Assembly (NCBI GenBank): GCA_037074765.1
Contig: JBAMDO010000013.1
Span: 310,001 to 374,000 of the forward strand
DNA length: 64,000 bases
Direction of reading: 5' to 3'
From: Mansonella perstans
Taxonomy: Eukaryota; Nematoda; Chromadorea; Rhabditida; Onchocercidae
Part shown: positions 1 to 20,412 of the stretch, one piece after another
Layout of the letters: every line of letters starts with the position of its first letter
How positions within the stretch are numbered: the stretch's first letter is position 1
Program-made: the position numbers and the translations under genes
The notes under the pieces: model-generated
Seen by the model: only the letters and a program-made list of their open reading frames with translations
Told to the model about the DNA's origin: nothing
Database searches by the model: none

Positions 1-52
1 AATTATCTTAATCAATAAATCAGTTACTTGGAGTGCTCACATTTTCATTTAG

Positions 53-2272
53 ATGGCTAGTTTTTTTACGTGAACAAAAAGAAGCAGAAGAAGAAGAGAA
101 ACAATTTCAAGCATATTGGGAGAGACGACATCAGGAAGACAAGGATTTATGGCGAGATAAGGTAAAAGTTCCATCATAATTCAAACTATACATCTAATTT
201 CTATATTTATACAACATTCAGTAATAATCAGACAATTGCAAACTTTTTTGTTCCCATAAAAGTTTTACCAATTATCTTTCAGATGATATAGCCTTTGACT
301 TTCCGTTTATTTTGAAGACTTTTTTCAATATCCCTTGTTCTACTTGAACAATACTCATTCAATCCTGAATCAACGCATGTCAAATAAGTTCCTAATTTGA
401 GTTTATTTGTTTTTTTTTTTTTTTTTTTAGCTAAATAAACTCTGATTTGACTTATCAAATCGATAGATTGCGACAAATCGTTAAATAATCACCCATATAA
501 TGGCTTTTCTTCTTAATTTTTCAAATCATTTTTTCTTCATGAAAGAAAGACGAATGTCACATGGAAGAAAAAAATCACTGTTATTGATAAACGAAAAATC
601 AAACAAAAAAAAGCAATCTTTCAATATTACATTTCATACTTTTTTATTTACTTTACAGTATTTTGAATAATTGATAAAAGTAATTTGAAAGAAATTTTAC
701 AAAAAAAAAAGAAAGGAAAAAGTTTAACGTCATGAAAAACGATCAGTTTTACACGAAAAAATGTAATAAATCGTTATGCAAGAAAGAAAAAAATTTGTTC
801 CACTATGTTTCTTTTTTTTGAAAGATGTAAAAAGTACTTCAGTTGAAGTACGAAAGTATCAATTATGATTTCCTTTAAAAGTATTGACTGGGAATGATTG
901 ATAGCTTGTGGTTTTTTTGCAATTTTTTTACATAATTTAATTAATCTTAAAAAAGTCTTCCAAATGAAAGATTAATGTTGTTATTATTGCAATGCTTGTT
1001 CTTCATTCACTCTTTTCCGGATTGAGCTAGCAAACTAGTGTCAATCATTTGAAGTTTAGTACTACTCATCCGGTAGAACATAAAACTGTAGCATTGCTAA
1101 GAGATTATAAATACTTTTGTTCCAAATATTTCCATTTTGCGCAAATTTTCATGAATGTTGTGACCGGATATAGTATTATGCTGTTTATTATAACTTTTTT
1201 TTTCCTGAACCGTGGAATTTTCTGGCTTTCATAGCATCTGCAAACATACAAAAAAGATGATTTTAGAGAATATCCTAAATATTTTTATATTTCTCTTCTA
1301 GGATTTCGCGAATGCGATTTATAAAATGTGTCGAGCTGGTTATAAAGGAAAACACGGTCATTTTGATATACCCGAACATATTCTGCGGGAGATGAATGCA
1401 CTCTACATGCAAATTACTGTAGGTGATTACGGTAAGTTATTTAAAAATTATTAGGTTCATGAAAATTTAGATTTTAAAACAATTGTTCGAAGCTCCATTT
1501 GCGATGTGATAATTTGAAATAGTTGTAATGGTGATGAAGATGATATTGATAAAGATTATCCGAGAATGACAATATAATCCGAAAACGACTGAACCATCTC
1601 ATTTGTTAGCTAGAGCAATCCATTGATAATCTATCATATAGCAATTATGGAATAATATTTAAATATATATTTTCAGATGGAAATAAACGTTTAAAATGTG
1701 CTAAGCAGTGGGAAAAACTTCAAGGTGATTGTTTTCTAAGATTTTATTCTTTCCAAATTTATTGATTTTTTAAATGCAGATAATTTTTCCTTTATTGATT
1801 AACAATGTTGCTATCCTTAGTTTTTACTTCGTTAGTAATGTTTGTAGACAGTAGCTGATCAGAGACGATGTAATTGCTTAGCTTCTTTTTGATCTCAGAA
1901 TTTATTTTTGATTCAACCAAAATTTTTTTTTTGATTCCTAATTTTCTTCTTTCTAATCCACCAGTTATTTACAATCATTGAGAATAATGTTTTCTAGACA
2001 TTAAGAAATTTGTTGCAATGCAAATAAGGGGCATGGAAAATTTGAAATATAGAAATTTAAGAGACTGACAGAGAAAAGTTCTGTTGAGTCCGAAAAGATT
2101 AGAAAGAAAGTTTATTATTCTGAGCAAAAATTCAAACGATCCATACTTAATTTTTTTCACCTAAATATATTTTGCAGGTAAAACAAAAATTGATTGCCAA
2201 AAAGAATTTATAAAATTAACCAATCGGACGATTACTATGTATGGATGGAACCCGCCAAGTGGTTGGCTATAG
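53..2272 (+). CDS. Acyl-CoA-binding (ACBP) domain protein, 3' part (5' end outside window)
   Basis: Four exons keep frame: 53-161, 1302-1431, 1677-1724 and 2178-2272, with AG acceptors, GT donors and a TAG stop. The first visible exon encodes a charged, Glu/Lys-rich stretch (REQKEAEEEEKQF). The next three encode an ACBP fold: helix 1 DFANAIYKM, then LYMQITVGDY, which matches the family signature YKQATVGD, then AKQWEKLQGKTK, matching KWDAWNELKGTSKED. The C-terminus is MYGWNPPSGWL. ACBP domains bind medium- and long-chain acyl-CoA esters in the cytosol or at membranes. The first exon begins mid-codon, so the start lies upstream. The Lys of the classical YKQAT motif is Met here. The N-terminal extension suggests a larger or membrane-associated ACBP rather than the roughly 86-residue soluble form, but this cannot be settled from the window. 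Family call is fairly sure; the paralogue is not. Confidence 0.8.
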
Positions 2273-3647
2273 AAGAAAAAAAAAAAGAACTTTATAACAT
2301 TTAAAAAAATTATTGTTCCTTCTAGATTTTAAAATTTCTTCTAGAGAAATATACATCATACTTATTTAATACTTTTCATTCAATGCATTGTGACTTTTTT
2401 GATAAAGGCACTAATTTCAATAATCATATGAAATTTGTCAAATTGTTAGCACAAACAATACATGAAATTTCAATGAATGAAATCTTATATTTGTTTGCAT
2501 CTTCCAAGAATAATTTAAATTAAGTAAATCAGATATCTATAGCAAAATCAGTGCAGTATTTGAAATTAATATCGATTATTAATCTCATTAATCTTATTGC
2601 AATATATTTTGCTATGATTTTGTTTTAAAATACAATTCATTGTTTTTCCATAGGATATTCGAAAGAAATAAATTTGTTAAAGGAGTAATTCGAGTCGAAT
2701 TCGAGAAGAAATTTCCTCTCCTCTTTGTACCCCAAAATTTTTAAGTAATTGGAATTAATACATGAACGAAATAAATCACCGTAGATCGAATCAGCAACAT
2801 ATTAGACAAATGGGAATTTCAAATTTGGTGTAAAATGATGGTTAAAGAGCAGAAAAGAAGTCGAAAATCAAAAGAGAGGAGAATGAAAAATTAATGAAAA
2901 AAGAAAAAAAGAAGGAAAAATGTGTAAGAATTATGCTAATAACTTATCTCGTTTTTGTTCATACTTTTTTTTGTTTGCTGATTTCATTAGCAACATTATG
3001 AAGCGTTCTATAATTCTAATTCGGTTGGTAAAACTTTGATCAAAATTAAAAATGGTTATTAAAGTTAACTTTCCTTCTCGTAACTCTATTCAACGTGATT
3101 GTTATTAGCTAATAACTAATGAGGAAGTTATTTTTCAAAGTTATTGCTGATATTTCCAAACATAGTTTATTTTAAAATTTAAAATGATGCAACGATTAGC
3201 AAGAAATAGCAAGTTCATTTCACACCAAAATTCGATAACATTGATTAATTAATCGAAAGATACACTGAACAATTACTTGTGTGCTTTTTTCATATTTCAA
3301 ATTGATGAATGTTTAAAGGATTTATTTCCAGAGGATGATAACTTTTAATTCTATTTCTGTATTCTTTATATTTCTTACCAGGTTAACCTCATCGTCCTTA
3401 GTATCGATCTGAGTTTTTGTTCTATTTTTAGAATAATAAATGATTCAGTATTGCCGTAATCTGTTCCTTATTAAAATAAGGGCAAATTATATGGCTTATT
3501 CTAGCTATATTCCAGGCATCCTTAAGGCATGGAAATTGGTTCACTTTATGGATATCCTATTTATTAGAAAATCCAACGCAGGAGAAGCGTCATTGTTTTC
3601 TGAAGAAGTTTCATTGTATTAGCTCGTGACAGCTTGGGTGAGTAAAA

Positions 3648-3715
3648 CTTTTTACTATAATTGTTTCTCAGTTCTATAAACCTTTTACTATAATTGTTTC
3701 TCAATTCTATAATTT
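3648..3715. repeat. Two-copy tandem repeat, period about 33 bp
   Basis: The phrase TTTACTATAATTGTTTCTCA occurs at 3651 and again at 3684, followed each time by an A/GTTCTATAA-like tail. This is a simple local duplication in non-coding DNA. Confidence 0.8.
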
Positions 3716-5461
3716 TCCGATGCTTCAGAAGACATGACGATCGTTGAGCAAAAATTATTTCAGATTAATTAGAAAATTGCACCACGCTATCAATGAGTTT
3801 ATCTGTTTTCAAGAAAAGCGAGAAGGTCACTCATCATCAATGCATTTCAATCAACAAAAATTTTTGTGCTTGTCGTTTTTTTTTAAGAGAACGTTGTGTT
3901 TTTTAGATTTAATTATTTCTCTTTTTGAAATTTACCACTGCAGCATTTCACAACAATTCAATAATTGCAGATTTTTCGCCATGTAAGACTTTTTGTTTAA
4001 AATTTGAATTTCAAAATTGCTGATATTATCATCTATTATCAAAAAAATTGCGTGATTCATCCATTAAAACAAATTACATTGAGATGATTAGAGAATTTTT
4101 GAATGGCGCAAAAAGGTAACGTTCTGAAAAGTTTAGTCGAAAAGTCCGGAAGTATACTAATTTATGAATTTATAATTTATGATTACAACAAAAAATTGCT
4201 TGAAAACGAAAACAAAGTAAGGATAAAACAGTGATAAAGAAATTCCTGATTAGAATTGTCATATCATTTCTAAAATAAGCGAAGGACATACAGAGACAAT
4301 CATTCCCGAAAGAATTAAAAATATCTTACATTGAAAACTTGCAATGATTTAATTTTAATTTTGTTTCACTCATAAAACATTTGGAATATTGCACCTTAAT
4401 TATGGATAAATGCGATATCTTGTTGTGACAGGAAGAATTTTTGAAATAAATCGCTGCCACCTAGAGAAATCACTTTTGTTCAAGTTCTATAGCCCCTCAA
4501 ATTCGAATTTTGTTATTCAAATGGATAACTGCAATTGATAGTATGAATTTGTTTGCCCCAAGAAATTTCAGCAATTTCGTAAATTACTTTTTTGTTGAAC
4601 CATACTGGATTTTTTATAATATATTAAACATATTTATAATGTCATGTGAAATAATACCAAAAAATGAAAATTCATTCATGTTTTTAAAAATTCTGAAAAA
4701 TCTCTTGGAAAAACTTGTTTTTAATTACTGACCATTAAACTAATAATTGTATTAGAGTAAACTGCTTGACAGCTGATACAGTATATTCGAAAGCTTGATT
4801 GAATGCGCCGGGTAATTTGAAAAATCACAAAGTGAATTACCAATTAGTGATTTAGAGGTTCTATTATTTTCCCAAAATTAAGGTATGTAGTAAATTTATT
4901 CAAAAATTTAATGAAAATTCTTCTCTCGATTTTTTTGTTTTGAAGTCGCATTATCCAAACATTAACTATTAGCTCAAAATTTAATTTGATGATTTTTAAA
5001 AAGAAATTTAATTAAAAGCCTGAAAAAAAAGGCTTTGTTCTAGAGAAGGAAAAAAACTTCGAAGTTCTTACTTTGTTTCATTTAAAATTAATTAATGAAA
5101 TTTTATCGTTTCTGTAGCAGGTGAAAACTGTTGCTTTTCTAAATAGCTAATTATAATAAGTATTCGTTTATATTTTTCTTTTATCTCCATATAATTATTT
5201 TTGTTAGCTTCAGATGAAATTTCATTTAAATTGCTAATTGGTTTTTTCTTTTAATCTTAATTGGAATCAATAAGCACTCTAATAATGTTTTTCCTTAGTA
5301 ATTAATAAAAGTATTAATTCTGATGAACATTTCGGGATGCTGTTTTCTCTTTTTTCCTTACACCGACTACTGCAAAACGAACTTTCAACGGCTACTTCAA
5401 AATAAACTTCATAGCATTACTTCACTTTGTATTATCATGTATTACAAAATACTGATATCAT

Positions 5462-5984
5462 TGATACTTCATTGGAAACAAATACGATATCACTGATAGC
5501 AACAGCATGGGAGAATTTGGTCATTTCTTACTTCATGTATTTGTAAAAATTTCTTGAAACTAATTTTTTCATTCACATGTCCCGAGATTTCACCTATAAA
5601 ATCATATTCTTGATCACTAGCTTTTCCATTCAGTTTCTATTTACTTTTTTACTACATATGCTTATCACTTGTTAAAAGCAAGAAAAACGATATCATGCAT
5701 AAACTATTATTCTATGCTAATTAACAATAAAAAGGTGCTATTATGTGGAGACAATTGATAAATTTGCATTTTTGTATGAGTAAATAATTCTTGTTGATAA
5801 GAAAAGAAGTTGAAAGTATAAATTATCACTGTCACTTTTAATAAACAATTTTATATTCATTATTGCACAATGACAGACAAGAATTGCACTGATTTCATTG
5901 GTACTTCATTGGAAATAAAAACGATTTCACCGATAGTAGCAGCATGGGAGGCTTTCTATTTGTAAAAATTCCTTGAAACTAATT
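5462..5984. repeat. Diverged direct repeat, copies at 5462-5565 and 5900-5984
   Basis: Both copies contain TACTTCATTGGAAA, a C/GATA(G)C...AGCATGGGAG segment and ATTTGTAAAAATT(C/T)CTTGAAACTAATT, in the same order and about 430 bp apart. The second copy lacks roughly 20 bp in its middle. This is an old duplication or two copies of a short interspersed repeat. Confidence 0.65.
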
Positions 5985-7565
5985 AAATTCAACCGAAACT
6001 TTTAGAATTCACAAATAAAACTTCAGAAGGAGGTTATTTCACGCGACAAAATAACAACAAGAAATATTTCAAATATTTTTTCCCGAATGTCATACTTACT
6101 GCTACTATTAACGCAAAATACATTATGCGTCAAGTCATAATGATAATGCAGTGGTGATGAAGATGACAATAAACTTTAAATGATAACTAGCAAAAAAGAA
6201 GAAGGAATCATTAATTTCTAATTGTATAGCTACAATTATTTGGTCTTTCATTATGACCACAGTAAAAGTTAATAAATTTTACAAAATAAAGCATTGAAAA
6301 TTATAGAGAGAAAGAGAAAAAGAGAAAAATCTCGTGTAAAATAGATAAATGGAACACTTTGAGAGCAAAGACAAACTAAACTTAATTAAATCTGCCAATT
6401 CCTAAAGCTAACAGTAAACTATTTAATGGTGAATGGAATGGTAAGTCGAGGTTCGCTTCATAAGTTTTCCTTTAATTCGGATGAAAGGAACTGCAATAGG
6501 AATGAAACTGAAATTTAATTTATTTTAAATTAAACATCTTTGATAATAGTAAACACATTTTGAAACAATCCGAATCTTATTGAATTAATTGAATAAATTT
6601 TGCGAAAGAGAACAAGGAATAAATTTATCTTTGAAAATATTGGTGACTCCAGAATTTCTAGCAAGTTTTAATTTCTAATAACAAGTTTCTAAATTTCATT
6701 ATCAATAGGTTGCTTTGAATTCATTAGTGATTGAAAAGCTGAAAAATTTACCAGTCATTCCCGAAAACAAATAACTAAAACTGAAATATTTGGTAGATAA
6801 GTGCACATGAGAGGAATTCAAATGAAAAATGTCTAAGAGATTTGTTACATAAGTTGACAGGAAAGATATACCGCTTCATTACTGGATTATACAGGTAACT
6901 GTATAATTTTACCTGAACTAGTGATTTTTTCTTCTAATTGTATTTTTTTTTGGAAAAATTGCTTAATATTTGGAGCACAATATACTTTTAGACTTTGCAA
7001 TTTTTTTTTATTAAGATCGAAAAATTAGAAGATCAGGAGTAACAAATGACAAAAGCTAGAGCCTAATCTGAGCATCAAGGAAAAGAAAAGGAGGAAAATT
7101 TAGTTGGATCAAACGAAACTCAATTTTATGAAAAACAGCTTTAAAAAGAAACATATTTTGGACTTTACAATATTTCGCAAATTTTTTATTTTTTATTGAA
7201 GCGATACGCAAATGGAGAAGTTGAAGCGGCAAGTTTTTCGATAGGATCAAAAACTAAATGAAATCAATATTCAGTAGAATGGATAGAATTTTGGAAGATA
7301 ATTGGAAAAATTGAAAAGGAATGAAGATGAAATGAGAAAGAACATTTACAGAGCACCGTGAAAGATTTACAGAAAATAAAAGAAGTAACATTTATTACCA
7401 AGCATCCTGTTTTCATCCAGTATGCTGATAAGATAATCAGTTAGTACCGGTATTATCGATTGATATCTGCCATGCAAGAATCAAAAAGAGGAGAAGAAAA
7501 AAGTAAGTAACGCAAACTTCTCATAGTCTTCGAGATTTGATAATGTTCACATTACTACTTATCTC

Positions 7566-16155
<8,590 letters not shown>

Positions 16156-16257
16156 CGAAATATTTTATAATTTAATTCAAAATAATTCTTTATAAAATAA
16201 CAATCCAGAACTGTTAGCCTTTTCTTTCAATTATCATTTTGTTTGTTACCAATGACA

Positions 16258-16480
16258 TATCAATTCTTAAGGGCTTTTGTTTGTTACCAATAACATATCA
16301 ATTCTTAAAAATCCTTAAGGACTCTTAAGAATTCTTAACGAATTTTTAAGGACTCTTAAGAATTCTTAATGAATTCTTAAGGAATTTTAAGAATTCTTAA
16401 CAAATTCTTAAGGAATCTTAAGAATTCTTAACAAATTCTTAAGGGCTCTAAAGAATTCTTAACGAATTCTTAAGGATTAT
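16258..16480. repeat. Degenerate array of TTAAGAATTCTTAA-type palindromes
   Basis: The array starts with two imperfect copies of a TTACCAATRACATATCAATTCTTAA block. It then contains repeated AATTCTTAA, ACTCTTAAG and CTTAAGGA words at spacings of about 16-28 bp. Many units are self-complementary, so the array can be read almost equally on either strand. Confidence 0.85.
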
Positions 16481-17052
16481 GATTTATGTGCCATTTTTTT
16501 AACATTATCCAAATATCACTGCAACGAATAATGTTTCGCTCCTCAAAATACTGCATACAGTAGCTTACTTCACAAACTATTTCATAAAATTTTTTTTTTT
16601 ACAATCCAATTAAAATAAAAAAAAAATGTAATTTGTTAAGAGCAAATAAAAATAAAACTTCTTTAATCTCCCTCCATTTGAGTGGAAAAATAAATGAAAA
16701 GAGAGGTATAGCAAAATGATAAGATATTTCTGTTTAGAATGAGTCAAGAGCAATTTCCTGTTTTTTGAGGATAAAAAAAGCAGTCTAGTCATCCCGGGTA
16801 ATTCAACGAGATCTACGATCATAATTAATGTGCAGTTCTTTTTTTTCTTGGTTACGATAAATCATCATTGATTGGTGAACATAAAGATTCCCGCGCCATT
16901 AGCAGAAATATTCTTAAACTTTTCTCTCTTTTTTTTTCTATAAAATGATTTTTGTTCTTGTAACAAAAACATGCAGCTTCACGGCAGTGAATTTTTGAGA
17001 ATTTATTAAATTTAAACTTGAGGATATAAAGAATGGATGGATTAGCAACTCT

Positions 17053-17071
17053 TTCTTCTTCTTCTTCTTCT
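17053..17071. repeat. (TTC)n microsatellite
   Basis: About six TTC/CTT triplets form a polypyrimidine run on the + strand. No coding context is visible. Confidence 0.85.
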
Positions 17072-17621
17072 CGTTCTGCAGATTCTCTAAACAGAAAGAA
17101 AAATCGACAGAAAAATGATATGATAATGTAACAAATATACTAAGCACAAGTGTCACATAGAATAGATCGAACAAATTTACATTTTTGGAAAACGAGGAGA
17201 AATTAATGAAAAAAGATGAATTGACAAAAAAGACATCTGCGCAAAGATACCAAACCTTATTACACAAAGGTTGGTTGGCGATGCAATGAAGCAAATGAAT
17301 AAATCTAAAAAAATCCTCTTTTGAAGAAAATTTACTTTGTCTGCATCAAATTATTGCCAACTTTTTCATCAACAAATTTCTTTCAAATTTTTCATAGAAA
17401 AGAAAATTTTGCATATGTTCAGAAAAAAAAAATACAACGAGTTATGATAAACAATAGAATTTCAAGGACCGTTATTAATTAAACTGTTCTCTTTTCACAA
17501 AAAAAAAAAAAAAAAAAAAAAGGAATTAATTTTTTGTGATAATAAAATTTAAAAAAATAATTTTCTTGTTAGAAAAGTTAATTTTGTAAGATAAATTTTG
17601 AGAGATGAATTTGAGAAAAAT

Positions 17622-17945
17622 TTAAGAATTTGCAAGAATTAAAAAAAGGATGCTAACCGTAGCTGATCTCGATAATGGATGCGATTTTGCTGTAGTAGCC
17701 AAAAAAAGTATAAATACAAGGATATATCGATGTAAGCAATTGCAGTAATGTTGATAGCAGTAATAGCAGTGGTAATAATACTTATCAGATACTTTCAAGT
17801 TTCTTGGCCATAATCCGATTTGCGGCCAGCAAAATTTGAGGCGTATTATGTGCGATACAGTGAAAATCCAACGATAATATGAAGAGACGCACAAAGTAGT
17901 TTGATTACCAGTAGAAGACCGGCAAAGGATGTGATCCATTTTCAT
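17622..17945 (-). CDS. Hypothetical open frame, doubtful
   Basis: A 107-codon frame opens with MKMDHILCRSS and has a possible donor inside it after PRNLK (about 17793). It is Cys- and Tyr-rich in an AT-rich tract, and I recognise no family. Its only support is length and position downstream, on the same strand, of the 18204-18413 frame. It may be chance. Confidence 0.15.
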   Translation of the reverse strand: MKMDHILCRSSTGNQTTLCVSSYYRWIFTVSHIIRLKFCWPQIGLWPRNLKVSDKYYYHCYYCYQHYCNCLHRYILVFILFLATTAKSHPLSRSATVSILFLILANS

Positions 17946-18203
17946 TTAGTATTTCTGCATTAGTACTAGGAATATAGTAATGATATATAATGATCAGTAT
18001 TGAATTTATTGTCTTTTCCGTTTTTTTCTACCTGATTAATTCCCGAATTTCAGGATTTTCTGAGAGAAATGTAGAAATTGAAATGTTCACTTTAATATTA
18101 CACAAACTATTCAGTTTTATTCTTTTTATTTTGCTTATTTTACCTAAAATAGAGATTTTTTTTTTTATTTCTTTGTTCTCCTTTCTCCGACACTTCCTCC
18201 TTA

Positions 18204-18413
18204 TCAGTAGCAAGAGCTGGAGATGAGGGCAATATATTGTTGTTGCTGCTGCTGCTGCTGCTGTTGCTGCTGCCTTCGAGATACTTTTAGGATTAAAGTG
18301 ACCGTGGTGCTATTGGTACTGGCGGTAGCATTGGCAAAGAAGGTACCCCGCATTTTCTGTGCAACGGAACTCTCACGTCTCCAATGCTCTGTAGGACAAC
18401 TTGACAAATTCAT
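18204..18413 (-). CDS. Hypothetical small protein with a polyglutamine run, possible first exon
   Basis: A 69-codon frame reads MNLSSCPTEHWRRESS, then an Asn/Thr/Ser-rich stretch, then about 12 Gln and a stop. The upstream DNA (18414-18560) is much more GC- and purine-rich on this strand than its surroundings, which would fit a promoter or 5' leader. A donor-like GTATCT just before the Gln run would remove it. No family is recognised. The opposite-strand frame over the same tract encodes poly-Cys and is less credible. Confidence 0.25.
   Translation of the reverse strand: MNLSSCPTEHWRRESSVAQKMRGTFFANATASTNSTTVTLILKVSRRQQQQQQQQQQQQYIALISSSCY
18238..18272. repeat. CTG/CAG trinucleotide tract
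   Basis: About 12 triplets, mostly CTG with TTG interruptions on the + strand. Depending on strand and frame it encodes Gln, Cys or Ser/Asn runs. Interruptions suggest an older, stabilised tract. Confidence 0.9.
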
Positions 18414-20160
18414 CTTAACCCTTCCCCTCTTATTTCAATCCTCCCGCCCCTCTCCAAGCAAAACAATCTTGTCAAACCCTAATTTCTTCCCGACCCCTGT
18501 CTATCCTCCGCTTCCTATCTTTTCACATCTCCGCTTCGGGTACCCCTTAGAAGGACGATGAAATGTAAATACTGACCACGCCTTCAATCAAAAATTTTCT
18601 AACCGAGGAAAAAGACTCATTTTTCCATTTTCAGACGACATCACTTTAACATTCACCGTAACCGAGAAGTATATCGTCCTATTTAGGCAACAGCTGAATT
18701 TACACAAGTATTGTGTTGAAAGTTGCCGCTCACTGATTAATGACAACGATGTTTGGATGGCATGGATGAATTGAATGGATGAATGGATGGATTGATAGAT
18801 ATGGTCGATTTATCCGACAACTATCCCCAACATTTACATCATTTTTTAATTCTTTCATAAACAATGATAAGATGTTAAATAATTATAGCCAATCAAACTA
18901 TCATTTATTATATTTACAATAGGACTAGTCAAATACGGTACGAATTGTTTCAATTTGTGGATACTATGTGAATGTGGACGTGATCTATCTGAATTATTGG
19001 AAAAATTTACCGAAAGTATTCCATATGTAATTAAAACTGTAAGCTATGAGGGATGATATTTCAGTACCGAGAATTATCAATAGTGTATAATTATTGGGAT
19101 CACTAACAGTAACATGCCGCCTTATCAATGTCATATCATCGCATTAACAACAAACCTTACGATGAGCATCGATAGTTGAATAATGAAACACTGACACGGG
19201 GGGAATCATATGAAGCAATTCGCAAACGATGCATAAATTTGTGGCATTAATTTCAAAAGTTCATCATAAAATACAATTTAAATGGAGGAAATTTCCAATG
19301 AATGCGCAATTATGTCAATAAAGAGACAGGAGAGAAGTGAGAAGCATTGGAAGTGAAAGAATGAAAGAATTAAAATTCTTTCTTTCCGGTCAAGTACCTT
19401 TCAGAAATTTCAGGAAAGAGAAGTAGAGAAACGAAAATAGTTTGTAGGGGAAAAGGAAGTATGCATTTCTTACATATATCACTGTTTCCAATTTGAATCT
19501 TAAATTTAAATTTAATCCTTTGCTCTTCTAGAGATCTAAATTACATCAAGTTCAATACTTCAAATTCTAATATCAACCTGATCTATTGCAATTTCCAAGA
19601 AAAAGGAAAAAGAATTCTGGTTTGCAGTTGCATTTAATCAAATGCAAGAAGTTTGTTGGAATGGAAAAATTTATCCTCTAAAAAGTAGCACAAATAAAAA
19701 TTCAAACTGACAGCTATCTGATAACTTGAAAAGAGAATCACTTCTTGTTTTATCACAGCCCAATTGATAAGTTAACAATTCATTTTGTACTACACAATTT
19801 GAAACAATGAATATTTAATGTATAAAATCCATTATCACTTTTCCAAATCCTTCGCCGGTTCTTTTTTCACTTCTGCAAAATTTACCGAAATCTATTAATT
19901 TGACATGACTAGGAAAACCTTAGGATAAAAGCAACCTTTTTGAACATGAGCGATTAGAGAGAAGAAGTCTCTATCAGGATATTCTTGCTAGCGCACATCT
20001 ACGCTTGCATACGTTTGCGTTTCAATGTGTTTCAATGATATGCTACTGTTAAAGCATTCTGTCCAGGCTTATGCTGTTTGCAGCGATTTTGCAAAAAATT
20101 TAAATCCACTCCATGTATTTGCGAAGAATGCAAAATAAAGTCAGAAATTCGATTGCAACA

Positions 20161-20412
20161 TCAGCCCAAAATAACGTGATGCAGTGGAAACGTCTTCGGC
20201 GTACAACCGAGAAGTTGACCGATTAAAGCCACATCTTGATAAGAGTTAAAATTCAGCTTGACCTCGGATGTGAGGTGATAGTCGCGAACGCGGTTTAAAT
20301 ACAATATCATATCGAACTTTTGAGAAAGTGCTACCTTTAAAGCAGAAACATTGGATACAGCCAAAAGAAGGTTTATTTTCAAAATTATTGCAAATTCTCC
20401 GTGCTTTGCCAT
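20161..20412 (-). CDS. Hypothetical small protein, possibly secreted
   Basis: An 83-codon intronless frame begins MAKHGEF, has a hydrophobic stretch (AIILKINLLLAVSNVSA) that could be a signal peptide, and ends FPLHHVILG. The local DNA is less AT-rich than its flanks and codon choice is varied. There is no recognised domain, and expression is unproven. Confidence 0.25.
   Translation of the reverse strand: MAKHGEFAIILKINLLLAVSNVSALKVALSQKFDMILYLNRVRDYHLTSEVKLNFNSYQDVALIGQLLGCTPKTFPLHHVILG

Larger units (their letters stand above)
2273..7565. other. Gene-poor AT-rich interval
   Basis: I see no exon chain with splice consensus here. The open frames of 60-80 codons have poor composition and no homology I recognise. 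The interval contains two small duplications listed separately (3648-3715, and 5462-5565 with 5900-5984). It separates the 3' end of the ACBP gene from the 3' end of the metalloproteinase gene. Confidence 0.5.

Noticed and set aside
18223..18561. 112-codon frame with a poly-Cys run and a signal-like stretch
   Set aside because: Poly-Cys comes from the CTG tract in one frame, and the Pro/Ser-rich tail is from pyrimidine-rich DNA. There is no splice or homology support.
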